From Stereocaulon alpinum (lineage: Eukaryota; Ascomycota; Lecanoromycetes; Lecanorales; Stereocaulaceae), in the NCBI GenBank assembly GCA_018257865.1, contig JAEUBA010000026.1, positions 276,851-340,850 on the forward strand: a stretch of 64,000 nucleotides of DNA, given 5' to 3'. Under the pieces are notes generated by a model. It was not told the DNA's origin and searched no databases. It saw nothing but the letters and a program-made list of their open reading frames with translations. Both the position numbers and the translations under genes were made by a program. The stretch's first letter is position 1. Each line of letters opens with the position of its first letter. Below, one piece after another: positions 1 to 14,500 of this stretch.

Positions 1-1480
1 GAGGTTTTATTAACTATCTACCTAGAATCCTAGGCTACTAGGGCGGAGTCTTCTACTACGGAGCTCTTACGAGAAGCTACTATAGAACCTATATAAGTAG
101 TCCTTCTTACGGGGGCTTATAGGGGTGTATTTAATAGCCTAGTATAGCTAGACGTAATATATACTATAATAATACGAAGACTTTTAGAAATAATACTAGT
201 ATAACTATAACCGCTTTTAAGGAAAGACTCTAATTAATAAGTAGCGAGTATAGTATTTTAGTTAAGGTCTAGCCCTTATAATAATAATAATAACAGCGAT
301 AGGGAAGCTAGCTTTTCGACTTTCTTAACAAATTAATAATAATATTATAATAACGAGGAAGATAGCTACTAAGAATAACTAATAGCTATAGAGGATAACT
401 AAGAATTATAGGTAGGGAATTTCTAATAGATAATAGGGGGTTACTTCCTTATTTTAATAGAAGACGTAATTTCCGCTCCTTAGATCGGAAGGTACTACTT
501 CCGATTTCGCTCCTCTATAATAAAGCGAATTAAGGCCTTAATTACCTAATTACCTTAGGATAACCTAGTATAGCCTTGCTCTTATATAGTATTTATAGTC
601 TCTATAGTCTAGTAGTAGGGCTCTGCGGGTAGCAGGCCGTAGGTTATTAAGATAAGTTAACTATACTTTAGCTTAGTCTGAGCTTTATAGCTACGGCGTA
701 ATAGGAGTAGGTTATTAACTTATACTAGGTAGTATTAATTGCGGAATTAAGTCGTTAAAGCTTAGAGGGTTTAGTAGAGGACTAGTGTTACTACTAAGTA
801 GCTGGTATAGACTGCTGGTATAGAAAGCTAGTATAGAAGGCTAGTAGTAGGATCGTACTACAGCTGTAATAGATAGTACTACTTATAGCCTAAGCCTAAC
901 CCGTTACTACTATTTTGCAACGTTATAGCAAGAATTAGTATATATTAGATTAGTTACCTCGTCTAATTCTACTTGCGAGAGCTATTTCAAATATATGTTA
1001 AGGCGGGCCTCAGCCCTACGTCACCGTAGTATAATATAATACAATAGTATAAGGCTATATCATAATACGTCTAGTACTATCTATAAGACTAAGGTTTAAT
1101 ATATATATACTATATAATAGTATTTAGTACCTATTAATAGTATATACTATAGTAGGGGCCTAATTAGGCTTTAGTATCTACGCGCCTTTAATTAAGGACT
1201 ATGAGATAAAGTTCTCCTTACCTCTAGTATCTACTAGGGCAGTAATATTACGCCTACTTAGTAGTATAGTAATTTCTCCTTATAATACTAAAGCGCGAGG
1301 TTTCCGCTTATTAGGTAGTAACCCTAATACTCTAGTAGTAAGTATTAGGTCTTAGCTTTTCCCTTTTTACTACCTAAGTTATATAATTCGTTACTAGTAA
1401 TATACCTTAGATAATCTAGTAAGCCTTTAAAGTAGCTAAACTACCTATACTTATAATACTAGATTTTAGCGAGGGGTTTC
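1..1480 (-). pseudogene. RIP-degraded LTR retrotransposon X, protease-side part
   Basis: The minus strand read with TAR as a former sense codon gives a retropepsin-like stretch at about 1190-1290 (VDTRGKENFIS, resembling the aspartic-protease core D-S/T-G plus ENFIS seen in Gypsy-type elements). The segment is saturated with TAG/TAA stops and has almost no CpA or TpG. The Copia element starting at 1481 interrupts it, and it resumes at 22,708 with a gag-like reading, so X runs on the minus strand with gag to the right and protease to the left. Pol should lie left of the window. Family assignment beyond an LTR retrotransposon, probably Gypsy-like, is inference. Confidence 0.5.
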
Positions 1481-1654
1481 TGTTGAAAGTAGCCTACGTG
1501 CCAAGGATAACTAATCCTTAGTATACTAACTAAGTCTTAGTATAATAACTAAGCCTTAGTATCTTAGTATACTAAGTTAGTACTACTATATATAGATCGC
1601 GCGTATAGCACTTAGATACCTAATTAAGTAAGTATTCTACCCTATATTTTAATA
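1481..1654 (+). repeat. 5' LTR of the Copia element
   Basis: This 174-bp repeat matches 22,534-22,707 at equal length without indels. The differences I see are CpA/TpA or TpG/TpA changes (for example GCCAAG versus GCTAAG, AGATACC versus AGACACC), as RIP produces. It contains several short direct repeats of the CTTAGTATA type. Confidence 0.92.
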
Positions 1655-2332
1655 GGTTATAAGCTCGGACGTAGGGTATTAGTACTAAAGACCTCCTATA
1701 AGCCTCGCTATAAGCCTTCTATTACTTAGTTAGTCTAAGATCGTCGCGCTATCCTATAGGACCTTTACTCGTAAGACGGTCTCTCTATAGATACTAACCT
1801 CTATATACTAAGTACTACTTAGGGGTATATAATAGTTAGTTAGGGGTAGCTTAGTAGTAGAAAACTTCGTTTAGGAAGACTAGGATACTAGTAAGGTTAC
1901 TAGTAAGTTACTAGTAAGCTTACTTAATTTAGGCTCCTAAGCTAAGTAACGTCTACCCGCGTAGAAATAATAAAATAATCCGCTGCTATACTTTATTTAG
2001 CTAGTACTAATTCCGCCTATAGAATACTTATTAAGATATTAGATTAGGACGTATATATATTATTAGCTTATTAAAGTTTCTAGTAGCTAGGAATCCTAAC
2101 CTCCTTAACTCTTACTAATTATATTACTATAATATAGGTAAGTAAGCTAACTTATAGGAAATTTAAACCTCTATTTAGTTTAAGACTCTAGCTACCGAAC
2201 GCTATCTATAAAAACTCTATATATAGAGTAATCTAGGAGGTTTCTTAACCTCTTAGATCTTAGTTAGGCCTACTATATATAAATAAGACCTCCGTTATTT
2301 TATCTTAATTAAGCGAAAGGTAATTAAATATT

Positions 2333-2533
2333 ACCCCTAAAGTCTAACTAGAGGAGAGGTAATTATATAAAGTCCTTAAAGTCCTACTAAGGTAATTAAA
2401 CTAAATCCTTAAAGTCTAACTAAGGTAATTAAACTAAGACCCTAAAGTCTAACTAGGGTAATTAACTAATACCCCTAAAATCTAACTAGGGGAGGGGTAA
2501 TTAAATAAAGCCCCTAAAGTCTAACTAGGGTAG
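2333..2533 (+). repeat. Hairpin-forming tandem repeat in the Copia leader
   Basis: About six imperfect units of 31-42 bp stand between the 5' LTR and gag. Each has the core CCTAAAGTCTAACTAGG, an imperfect palindrome in which CCCCTA pairs with TAGGGG, followed by TAATTAA. Units differ mainly in the number of C and G in the arms. Compensating changes (CCTTA with TAAGG, CCCTA with TAGGG) keep the arms complementary. Confidence 0.8.
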
Positions 2534-2589
2534 TATATAAAAAGACGGGTAAGACTAATATAAAACTTAAAATATAAGTCCTATACTAC

Positions 2590-5500
2590 CTTATATCTAT
2601 TCTTCTTTATTCGTCGTAGCGATACTAAACGCTCTTAATACTATAAATAGTAGCGAATTACTTAGAAGCTTAAATACTATACCCTCTAAGACTTTCTATA
2701 TACTATTAAATTAATCTACTTAGACCTTTCTAGACTAGACGATAGTAATTAAAGCGAGTATTATCCTCTATCTAAATCTAATAGTAGTATAATATTAGGT
2801 TAATCTACCCTAGAATCCGCTATTAAGCCTAATCTCAGCTCTCTATTTAGATACCTTATAAGCCCTATAATTAATATAAGACTTATAATAATTATCGAGC
2901 GACCCTTATTACCGCTAATACTATCCTTAGACTCCGAACCTAAACGTAATAATAGGTAATACTATCTCCGTCTTATAGGGCTTACTAGATCGTATTAAAC
3001 CGCTATTAGGACCTAGTAATTATTAATAATAGTATTTATAAATAAAGGACTTCCTTTAACTAGTAAACCTCTTTACCTATATCGAAACTAATTATACTAA
3101 GCCTATAATAGAAAAGGAAGTATAGAAGTAGGCGAATATAAAGATCCTTACTATCCTATAAAGTTAATATAAAATTAACCCCTATACTAAAATTAAGGAC
3201 TATATTACTACTAAGAAGGCCTAAACTAAGCTAGTAGAATTTAAGCCTAAAGGCTCCGGAATCCTTAATTCTACCTTATAGAAGTTCTACGCTCTTAGCG
3301 TTACTAACTACGATAATAACGCTTAGGTATATACTAATAAGTTTTAGGGTACCCTACGGGAGATTAAGAACCTATTAAAAGACTTTAAGATTAATAATAA
3401 TTATAAGATCTTTTATTTTTACTCTAGCTTACTACTAACCTATAGCTCCTACGTTAAGACGTATAACCAAAACTATAATATATTTAATAATAATAAGATA
3501 GCGAAATTTAGCTTAGATTACGCTATTACTCGCTTTCTTAATTCTATAAATAATTCTATTAATTCTTCTACTTAGGCGTTAGCAGCCCTACTAAGCTAAT
3601 ATACCCTATAAAGTATATAGGCGCTAGTCGCTACTAGGAATATTAAATACCGTATTTAAGCTAAAGCTTATATAGGTAACTCTTACGTTATTTACTAAAC
3701 TATAAAACACTATACCTACTATAAGAAGGACTATTATAATAAGACTAAATATAATAATCTCTACCCTAAATAGAAGAAGCGGGACTACCGGACTAGCTAG
3801 GGAAGTAACGATAGCACTAAATATAATATACGTAGACGCAGTAAAGGTAGACGTAGCAGGTATAGAGGCTATAGAGGTGGTAGTAACTCTAATTCTAAAG
3901 ACTACTAACCTTCTAGCGGTTCTATAGGCTTTATATTTAGTATAATTACTAATTCTACCGCCCTATAATAAAAACTAACTACTAAATCTACTACTAAGTC
4001 CGCTGCTAAGTCCGCTGCTATAATAGTAGAAGCTTACGCGCTCTCCGCCTAAACCGCCCTTACCTATCTCTAGATCTTCGATAGCGGATATACCTAATAT
4101 ATAATATAGGACCGCTTAGTATTTTAAAACTATACCCCGTTTCCTAGGCTTAGGCGCCCTATTAGTAGCCTAAATAGCTCCTACTACGCCTCTAGTTTTA
4201 GTATAATATATCTTAAGTATATAGTTAACGGTACTAAGAGAACCTTAATTTTAGATAATATTTAGTATATACCTTAAAGCGGCTATAATCTAATCTCCTA
4301 GGGATAGCTAGAGGATTAATAATATCCCCTAAAATTCGTACCGAACGGTATCGTTATTAGCGAGTATAGTATTACTTTTAAATACTATCCAAACCGTCTA
4401 TATATCCTCGAAATATAGTAAGAGGCTCCTCTATACCTTACTGCTATTAACGCTTTAGAATCCCTAGGTATTAATTAGCTTATAGGCGACTAAGATTCCG
4501 CCTAAGACTCTAATAATTCCGAAGCTGAAGAACCTACTACTGAGGAACCTACTACTAAAAAGACTGCTAGCGGAACCGTTAAGCCGTCTAAGCTAAGATC
4601 TAAATCTAAGCTAATTAATAAAGATACTCTTAAGATATAGTATACTTACTTAAGATATATTAGGCGCTAGAGTATTCTAAAGCTTACTAAAGTCTCTAAA
4701 GGAATAGATCTAACCGCTCTATCCCCGCAGAAACTATACGAGCCCTATATAGTTACTAATATAAAGCGGTTACCCTATATAAGGCCGATTAAGCTTAGTC
4801 GCTAGTAGAATAACCTAATTTATAGTAACCTCTAAGGTCTATTCTAGTTGACTTATAATAGCTACTAATACCTAGTTATGTTTTTAGATAATAAGACCCT
4901 CCGCTCCGCTATCTTCTTACTCTATAATAAGTCCGCTAAGTTAGTACTAGACGCTTTCCGTATATATACTAATTAAATAGAATATAATAACTATACTATT
5001 ATATAGTTACGAAGCGACTGCGGTACTAAGTATAATAATAGTATAATACTAGAATACCGCCTATCTAAGGGTATTATATAGGAACTAACTATACTAGGTA
5101 CCCCTTAAATAAATAGTAAATCCGAACGCCTTAGGTAGACTCTTTAGAAGATAGCTAGTATAATACTAAAAGATAGTAGGCTCCCCGAAAAGTTTTAAGG
5201 AGAGCTTATACTTACCGCTAACTACCTCTGTAATTATTAACCTATAGTAGGGTGAGATACTACCCTATATAAAGCTATTACTAGTACGCCTCTATAACTC
5301 TCCTATCTCTAAGTAGTAGGATAGAAGGGCCTCTACTAGTATTAGCGGGCCCCTATAGTAACTTAGAAGAAGTATAAGAATTAGGCTTTCTATATAAGGC
5401 TTATAGGCTATAAGGGCGAATACGCCTATTATATACTCCTACCTAGCGATTATATCTAGGTATATAATAATATTAAATAGCTAGATAACGTCCCTACTAA

Positions 5501-6723
5501 TAGCGAGAGTAACCCTAATTAGTAGCGACTAGACGCTACTAGACTTACTTAACTAAAGTTAAAATACGCTAAGTTAGCAGCGCCGTTGTTAGGGGAGAAG
5601 AGCTATATTAACCCTAAAGTTAATATTTTCCTTAGTACTATTCGCTAGCGTTAGAAATCTCTAACGCCGCTATCTACTATATCCTCTAGGTAGTTAATAC
5701 TAACTTCCTCTAAGTTAGGCGATAAACTTATTATTACCCCTATATAGGATAAGGCGCTATCTCTAGAAGCGCCTTAACTAAGGATAAGTCCCTAAGTAAC
5801 TTAATTAATAACTAGTTAGTAATAACCATAGCTACCGCCTACGCTACTAGGATCGCAAGCGGTATAATATTAGTACCTAAAACTTAGGCTAGACCCCTTA
5901 GTACTACTATCCTAAGCTAATTCTTCTAAGCCGTACGAACTATAGAGCTATATAGAAGTAAAGAAGGATTACTAGAGCTCTAAGTAGTAGTAGGTAATAA
6001 AGGATAAAGTTAACTCCCTTACTTAGAATAAAACCTAGAATCTTACTAAGCTACCTACTAACTACCGACCCCTTAGAGGGAAATAGGTCTATAAGCTTAA
6101 ACGGGGCCCTAATAGCGAGATTACTCGCTATAAAGCCCGCTAGGTAGTCCGTAGTTTCGAGTAATAAGAAGGTATTAATTATTATAAAACTTTTACCTTA
6201 GTAGTTAAGCTAATAAGCTATAAAGCTATCTTCGTAATTACTACCGCCTAGGACTAAGAACTAGAATAGATAGACGTTAAGACCGCTTTCCTTTATAGGG
6301 ATATAGAAGAAGATATCTATATTATATAGCCTAAAGGCTTTATTCTATATAGTAAGGAAGGCTTAGTCTATAAGCTAAAGAAGGCGCTCTACGGCCTAAA
6401 GTAGTCGCCTTATATTTAGTATAATACCCTATTAATATACCTTAAAGAGCTTAGTTTCGAACCCCTCTCTACCGACCTTAGCGTCTTTACTAACGGTACT
6501 ACGATTATTACTATCTATATAGACGATATCCTTCTTATAGGGCCTAGCAAGTCTTAGATCTAGGACCTAAAGGCGAAGTTTTATACCTAATTTAAAATAA
6601 CCGATCTCAGCCCGTGCACCTACTATCTAGGTATAATAATTACTAGGGATTAGGCTAATCGTATTATTCGCCTCAGCTAAGTAGGCTATATTAAGAAGTT
6701 TATTCGAGACTATAGTATATAGG
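2590..6723 (+). pseudogene. Copia gag-pol relic, first part (gag, protease, integrase, start of RT)
   Basis: Read through TAR stops, the order is gag with a former CCHC knuckle at about 3706-3750 whose Cys codons have become Tyr; protease at about 4070-4430 (FDSGYT, formerly DSGCT); integrase at about 4690-5420 with a recognisable D...D...E arrangement; and reverse transcriptase from about 6200 with VKTAFLYGDIEEDIYI, KKALYGLKQSP and the catalytic IYIDDILL at about 6505-6540. It encodes nothing now. It would have made the nucleocapsid and replication enzymes of a Ty1/Copia element. It stops at 6723 where Gypsy B has inserted. Confidence 0.9.
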
Positions 6724-6972
6724 TATAAAGGCTAGCGACGCCGGCTCTAAGCTGGCGTACTAAGGTATAAGAGACGTAAAGTTACTAGATTTAGGTATTA
6801 AGTAATAGATATAATTATATTACTTAGTAGTAGAGTAGTAGTAGAACTAATTTTTAAAGATCCCTAAAATATAGGGGAGTCCTAAGTAGTAATACTATTA
6901 CTAAGCCCTTAGACCCTAATTAATATTATTATATTAGCGTAGCTATAACGCGTATACGCTTAAGGGTTAATA
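6724..6972 (-). repeat. 3' LTR of Gypsy B
   Basis: This 249-bp LTR matches 20,704-20,952 and, inverted, 57,979-58,227. Ends on the plus strand are TATAAAGG...GGTTAATA, mutated forms of the TG...CA termini. Confidence 0.92.
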
Positions 6973-8159
6973 GTATCCTCCCCTCTAGGCCCTAGTCCCT
7001 AGGTACTAAAGTATATAGAATAGACTACTTATTAAAAACCCTTTAAACCTAGTAGGAAACGTAAGGGAAAAGAGTTAACTTAAAGGCGACGTCGTTAAGG
7101 CGGCGTCTTATATATATAGAATATTATCTAACTACAGTAACGCCTAAATCTATTATAATATAAAAAGAATATATAGTAGGCGTAGTAGTAACGCGTAGTT
7201 ATTAATAAATATAATTAATTACCGGCCGTATTAGCGGGTAATAGCTGCGTTATTATATTATTAGTTATTATTATTTTAAATAGCTTTAACGTATAGCGAC
7301 GTTATAACGATAATAACCTATAAGTATATAAATAATAACTTTCCCCCTAACTTTTCTCTCTTTATAACTCCTAATATAACTTATACGTTCCCTAATATTA
7401 GCGTACCTATATCGCAATTAATATTACTAATATAGTTGATAGTTCTTCTCGTTATAATAATATCTAAATATTCTCTTAAGATTATATATCGCTATCGCGT
7501 AATCAGCGTATATTATTAGCTACTAATATATTATTTACAGGTATAACTTATATATATACTTAATATCGTACGTCGCTATCGCGTAACCGGCGCGTATTAC
7601 TAGCTACTAATACTTATAGACTATATTATTAATATACCTTTACCCTATAGGACTTATTTCTATATAGGGAATAATAATTACGATCGTAGCGATACTCCTC
7701 CCTATTAATATTATAAGGATAGCTACTATAGGCTTAATTATTATTATAAGGTATATTATTCTAATAGCTCCGCTACGTCGCCTCCTAATATATCTAAATC
7801 CTAAAGCCGTTTTATCAGTCTATATAGCGATTAGTGCGGCGTTATTTTACTAACGGCTAGACCTAATAAGTATAGCGTAAGAGGAAGAAGATTAGGAAGC
7901 AGATAACTTAGTAGCGAAAAGTATAGAGTTAAATAGTAGTAACTAGTAGGGTAGCCCCTATAATTATTACTAATCTATAGTAATAACTCGCAGCGGCTAA
8001 TTAGCGTATTATAAAGCTAAAGTAAACTATCGCTAAATATATAGAAGAGATTAAAAGCCTCTAGGAGTATATTAAGGCTCTTAAAGGGTAAGTTATATAG
8101 CTATACTTCAGCGTAGAAGTAGCGTTAGGTTTTTTTCTTTTTCTTTACTAATACTAGGT

Positions 8160-11100
8160 AATTATACTTACGTGCGACGTCTTACTAATAATAAATAGTA
8201 ATTTAGATAGTAATTAATATAGTCTTATCTCTACCTTATTAAGGTATAAGCAAGTAAGTATAAGAATTATAGAGGAGTACGCTTATAGTATAAGACTATT
8301 TACCTATAAGATTTATAATTATTATAACTTATATCGTCGCCGCTGCTTACTCGCCGCCGTTAGTAGTATTTAAAGAACTAGAGACCGTATACGCTTATTA
8401 ACCGTCTACTTATTAAAGGCTTAAGTTAAGTTACGGGTATCCTTAAGCTCTTCGTCTAGTAACTACTAGTTATATTCTTTACCCTAGCTAGTCTATTTAA
8501 CCTTATACTAGATACCTTACTTATCTTAAACCTTATCTATAATTTCTTTAACCTCCTATATCTTATTATTATTAATAAGTTTAGGGGCTTATATAAAGTT
8601 CGCTAACGTCTTATTACCGTCGCGAAGGTAGTATAGCTCTAATAATAAGATATAAAAAGTATTATAGATTCTATAAGTTTATAGTAGTAGAAGGCGGTAA
8701 GCCTATACTCCTACTTTATTAGTAATCCTAAAAGGCCCTATAAATTTATAAGATAACTTTTTACTTAAGCGTTTTTACTTAAGATTCTTAGTTAATAGTA
8801 TTACTAAATCTCCGACCTTATAGCTTTAAGGCTTATAATTCTTATTATACTACTTAGCTTAAAACTCTCTAGCGCGCTATAGATATTCTATAGCTTCGTC
8901 TCTTAATACTTATAGTAATCTAATCCTCTTATTTATAGTAGGTATCCTCCCCTCTAAGGACTTATCCTTAAGTTCCTAACGAAGTTTAGGATAGTATCTA
9001 TATATTAAGTAGAATAGTATTATTCTAATAGAGGAATAAAGACTATTTATATATACGAATTCTACTATTAGTAGCTATTTCGCCTAAGTAGTTTACTTAT
9101 TATTAGTAAAGATATATAAGTAGTACTTTAGTACCTAATTCTAGCACTTCGTCTAATTATTAGTTTAAGGATAAAAAGCGGTACTTAGGCGGCGCTTAAT
9201 CTTAGAGTAAAAGTAAATAGCCGACTAGAAGGCGCTAGTAAATACTAAACCTCTATCGCTAATAATACTATTAGGTATACCGTAATAGTATACTACCTTA
9301 GTATAAAAAATATCCGCTAGCTTAGTAGCGTTAATTATAGTAGTAGTAGGTATATACCTTACTATCTTCGTAAATTAATTAATAATTACTAGAATAGCGT
9401 TATAAACTATATTCTTATATTTACTTAGGGGTAAACCTATAATAAAGTCTATTAAGAGCTCCTTCTATAGCTTATTAGTAATAGGAAGTAAACTTAGTTC
9501 GCTATAGAGGTAATAGCGGGGAGCCTTAGTTCTTTAGTAAATATTATAAGTCTTAATATACTTATTAACTTACTTAGAACTCCTATATTAAAAGTATTTA
9601 TAGGTAAGTAACTTATATATCTTCTTAGCGCTAAAGTACCCTACTAGGGGATTATTATAGTATTTACTAATAAGTTCTTCCCTTAAGGCTTTATCTCTAA
9701 GGATATATAGGTAGTTATTATTTCTTAATAAGCCTTCTAAGTCTAAAGTCTATACCTTACTTTAGAGATAGCGCTACGATAGCGAACCCTCCTTTATAGA
9801 AAAGGATTTAGCCTAATTATTAGTAGCCTATAAGTCTTAAATTAAAGTCTTAATTAAATATTAAGGATCCTTATAGGCTAATTCTATAATACCTCTTATA
9901 TCCTTTTAGGGGATAATAACTTAGAGGCCTATAATTTAAAAAGCCGGCGATATCGCTATAATAATTCCTTTACCTTCCTTATCTCTACCCTAAAGCGCGA
10001 GTTTATTCTATAATATTAGTAATAACTTAGTATTTAGTAGGGAACTTCCTTTATAATTAGGGTATTATAATAGCGGATCCGTAGGATTCGTTTTTCTAGT
10101 ATAATAAGTAATTTCGAAATTAAAAGTAGCGAGCTTTAGCGCCTACCTAGCTTACTAGAAATTTAACTACTTCTACTTTATAAAGCCCTTAAGATTATTA
10201 TAATTAGTAAGAATCTTAATAGTAAATAGGCTATCTTCTAGGTAGTACCGCTACTATTTTATTACCGCTACTATAGCGAGTAATTCTTAGTTATAAACCT
10301 TATAGTTTTACTCCGTAGGAATTATCTTCTAAGACTAAAAGGTAATTAGGTACTAGTAGCTATTATTATCCGGCTGCGTAAGTACTACTATAATAGTAAA
10401 GTTAGAGGCGTTAGTTTCTATATATAACTTTACTTCTAAGTTAAAGTAGCGTAGAAACGGCGTACTAGAAAAGATATCCTAAAGCTTTTAAAAAGTACCT
10501 TTAGTATTATTATTCTACTAAAGTTAACCTACCTTTTTCCTATCTTTACTACCTTTAAGTAAGTTAGTTAGAGGCGTAGCTATAGTAGTATAGTTATAAA
10601 TAAACCGCTAGTAGAAATTTATAAAGCCTAAAAAGACTTATATATCTTAAAAGGTCTCTAGCCTAAGCTATTCCCTAATTATCGCTATACGTTCCTAATC
10701 TATTACTACGCTATTAGTAGATATAATAAATCTAAGAAATTTAACCCGTTTAGTACTAAACTAATACTTCTTTAGGTTAGCGAAAAGCGAGAACTAACGT
10801 AATTATTTTAGTACTTACTAAATATACCGCTAGTAGTCCGCTAGGTTCGCGCTATAAATTAAGATATTATTAAGATAGATAATATATAAAATATTAATAA
10901 GCCCTATAAGAGCCTTATTAATATACGCTTAAAACGTCGCTAAGGCGTTAGCGAGCCTAAAAGGTATAACTAAGTATTTAAAGTAGCTATAGTAGGTATA
11001 GAACGCAGTCTTCTACTTATTACCTTCTTTAATTTAGATCCTATAATAGGTATCCTTTAAGTCTAACTTAGTAAACTTTTTAGCTCTATATAAGCAGTCT

Positions 11101-11463
11101 AATATCTTAGTAATTAGAGGTAATAGGTATCGATTTTTAATAGTTACCGTATTTAACCCCTAATAATTAATATAAAGACGCAGCCTACTATCTTTTTTTA
11201 GTACGAAGAGGATAGGTGCTCCGGCTAAAGAAACTAAATAGCGTATCTAGCCTTTTATAAGCGTATTATTAAGATAGCGCCGCAGCTCCGCTAGCTTAGA
11301 TTAAGATAAATTATAAAGAGGCCTATAAGGCGGCTCCTTACTATCCTTAATATTAATAGCGTAGTTACCTTCCTTTAATAAGGGTAAGGTTCCTACTTTC
11401 TTATTTAAGAAGATATTAGAGAACTCTAGTAGTTCCTTTAGAATCTATTCTAAGCTTCCTTTA
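8160..11463 (-). pseudogene. Gypsy B pol relic (RT, RNase H, integrase)
   Basis: On the minus strand, with TAR read through, 11,240-10,960 gives [27 protein letters not shown] and [14 protein letters not shown], the typical Gypsy reverse transcriptase block 1-3. RNase H and integrase-like sequence follows to about 8,400. The upstream spacer between protease and RT abuts the Gypsy C insertion at 11,463. Stops in all frames make it non-functional. Confidence 0.85.
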
Positions 11464-11593
11464 TATTAGGATTATAAGCGTAGTAAAAGATATTCATTTA
11501 GTTATACTATAGAATTCTGCTAAGTATAAATTAGTAGCCCTAACCCTAAGGGTTCTAAGCGAATAGGGCAAGTAAAGTAAGTAATCCGTAATA
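11464..11593 (-). repeat. 3' LTR of Gypsy C
   Basis: This 130-bp repeat matches 18,733-18,862. Most differences are CpA/TpA or TpG/TpA; one (GCGAATAGG versus GCGAGTAGG) is not in that context. Confidence 0.92.
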
Positions 11594-14500
11594 ATATCCC
11601 CCTAATAAGAAATAGTCCTATTGCCCTTAATAGTCTTATATTAAGCGCTACGCTGTAGAAGGATATTATAGAAGGATATCGTAAGTAGAGATACCTAATA
11701 TAAGCAGAGCTATAGAAGGATATTTAAAGTAGGCGGTAGAAGGATATTATAAGTAGAGCTGCAGAAGGATATTATAAGTAACTTAGTAAGTAAGATTAAC
11801 TAATAATAGCCTTCTTAGGACGTCTACGTCCTCTCTTTAGCGGTAGCGAGGGTAAGTCTAATTATTATTAGCAGCCTTTACGTCTAAGACGTATTATATA
11901 GTAATCTTCGTATTCGGCGATAAGGCGCTTTACCTTTTAGAGGTTATTAATATTATACCAGCGGTTCTAATAGTAGGAGTAGCCCTTCTACTTTATAAGG
12001 TATTATAGCTTTCTTCTAGCTATTCTCTTCCTTAAAAGGCGTTTAATTTTATATTTAGGCGCCTCCTTACTAATAGCGGAGATAGGTAGCGGATTAGATA
12101 GCTAAGGATAATAAAAAGGATCCTCCTCTAAAGGTAAGGGTTTAAGATAGGCTATTAATATAATAGGATAAATTCGTATCGTCGGCGGTAAGTTAAGCTT
12201 ATATATAAGGGGACTAATAGCCCTCTTAATAGTAAATAGTCCTACCCTCTAATAAGATAGCTTATAGTTATCTAGGCCTAAAATCTTATACCCCCTATAT
12301 AGCTGAAGGTATACCTAAGAGCCCTTCTTTAGTATAATAGGTTTATAAGTACTATTATACCTTACTTTAGTAGTAGCGTTAGTAAAGGCTATAGCCTCCT
12401 CTACTTCCTTTTAACGGATACTCCGGAGGCGGCGAAGATCCTTAATAGGCAGGTCGGTAAGTATATTTAAGGAGTTATATACCTTAAAGCTATATATAAG
12501 TTCGTTAGGAGCCTACCCTATTATAGTATTAGCCGAATTATTTAAACTACCTTAAATAAACGGTAAGAATTCAGTCTAGTTAGCGTTAGGATAGGAAGTT
12601 AAGAGGTAGCGTAGCGCGATTTCTACTATCTAATTAGTACGTTCTAACTAACCGTCTATCTATAGATAGTAGGCGGTTAATATAAGTAAAGAAGTCCCTA
12701 ACTTCTTAAATATAAACCTCTAGAAAGATAATATAAATTTAGGATCCTTATCCGAAATTATTATAACTAGAATACCCTAGTTATACCTAATTAGCGCTGT
12801 TATAATAGTATATACCTATTCTTTCGCTCCCTACTTTTCCTATCCGGGGAGTAGCAGTACCCTCTTCGTACTCTTATATATAATTATAAGAAGATAGTTA
12901 AAGCTCCCTACTATATAAGCCGTAGGTATTAATACTAGGATAAAATCTATAGCAATAGTATAGAATAGCGTTATAGAATAAGGTATTAGTATAAGGGCGC
13001 CGTATAGCGGGTATCGCTTTATTTAATTCAGCTAGTATTCTAGATAATAACGGATATACTATTTTAGCGAATTACTTAGTCTCCGAATATATAGAGAACT
13101 AGTAATTCGCTTATATAACCTATAAAAACCGCTATATATATACTTATTATACGCTATATTAAAGACTTCTTTATATATAGACCTAGGAATATATACGCGT
13201 TAGGTGCCGTCTGCGCTATAGAAGTAGATAAGGCTATTATTATAGCTAAATCTAGTACCTCCGTCTTTAACTTTAGTTAGTAGTGCTAACCCTAGGGTTA
13301 AAATCGTAGTAGCTTTCTTACCCTCTAAAGAACTTATATCTCTAAGCTTAGGATCGACTACCTTAAGTATTTATTACTATTACGACTCCTTAGTATAGCC
13401 GTCTATTATTTTTTAGCGGAATTCCTCTAATATTTTAACTAAGGTAGCCGAATAAGCAGCTAGTTAATCTATTATAAGGTTATTAAGAATATTAGTACTC
13501 TCGACTATTATAATACTAAAAAGATAACTTAGGGCGTTAGGTACTAAGTAGATCTTACTAGGGCAGTAGTGTATATTAAGACTAAATTACGATAAGTATT
13601 AGGAGGCCCTAATAAGCCGTAAATTTAGCTTATCTATACTTAATAACGTTAATATTATCTACTACGTAATCTCTATAGCAGCGGTATAGTTAGTAAAGAT
13701 AATAGTAGTATATACCCTAGCTCCTAATTTAATAAGATATTATATCTTCTAAACTAGCTAGACGATACCTATAACCTTAAGCTTAGTAGGCTAGTAGTTC
13801 TATTCCGCTATAGAAAGTAATTTACTAAGGAATATAATAGGTTAAATATACTACTACGGAAACTCTATAGCCTTTCCTTCTTTTATTACGCTAGCTATAT
13901 TAGGATCTCCTTTAATATAGTATATAATAGTACTAATTCTATACTCTTTAGAAGTATTAATATCTAAAAATAATAGACGTTTAGGGTTAAAATAGTATAG
14001 GAAGGTAGGATTATAGAACCTTTCTTAAATAAGCTTAAATAACTTAAGTTTAATATTAGTAGGTAACTTAATTTCCTTCTAAACGAACGATTTACGGGTA
14101 TAACCGGCTTTTAGTAATCCTTTTAGTATATTCGTTTTTAACGCCTATAATAGCGCTATAATCTAGGCGTAGTAGGGTATATATATCTAAAGCTATCCTA
14201 TAAGACTAAGATACCGCTCTAGCTTACTAAGATTTCGTAGGAATTATAGCCTATATAAGGCCTTAATCTTCTCTTCTTCTATAGTAAGTCCTAAGCTATT
14301 AACCCGCTAGCTAAGTAGGGTAATAGAAGGATAGCTAATAAAGGCCTTTAAAGGCTTCAGCCGTATTCTAAGAGCTTAAAATTTATTAAATATAGCTCTT
14401 AGATACTAAAGGTACTCCTCTAAGGTAGTAGAGTAGACTACTACGTTATTAATATAGGTACGGTAGTACTAACGGAAGTTTCGAAGTAATAGATCTATTC

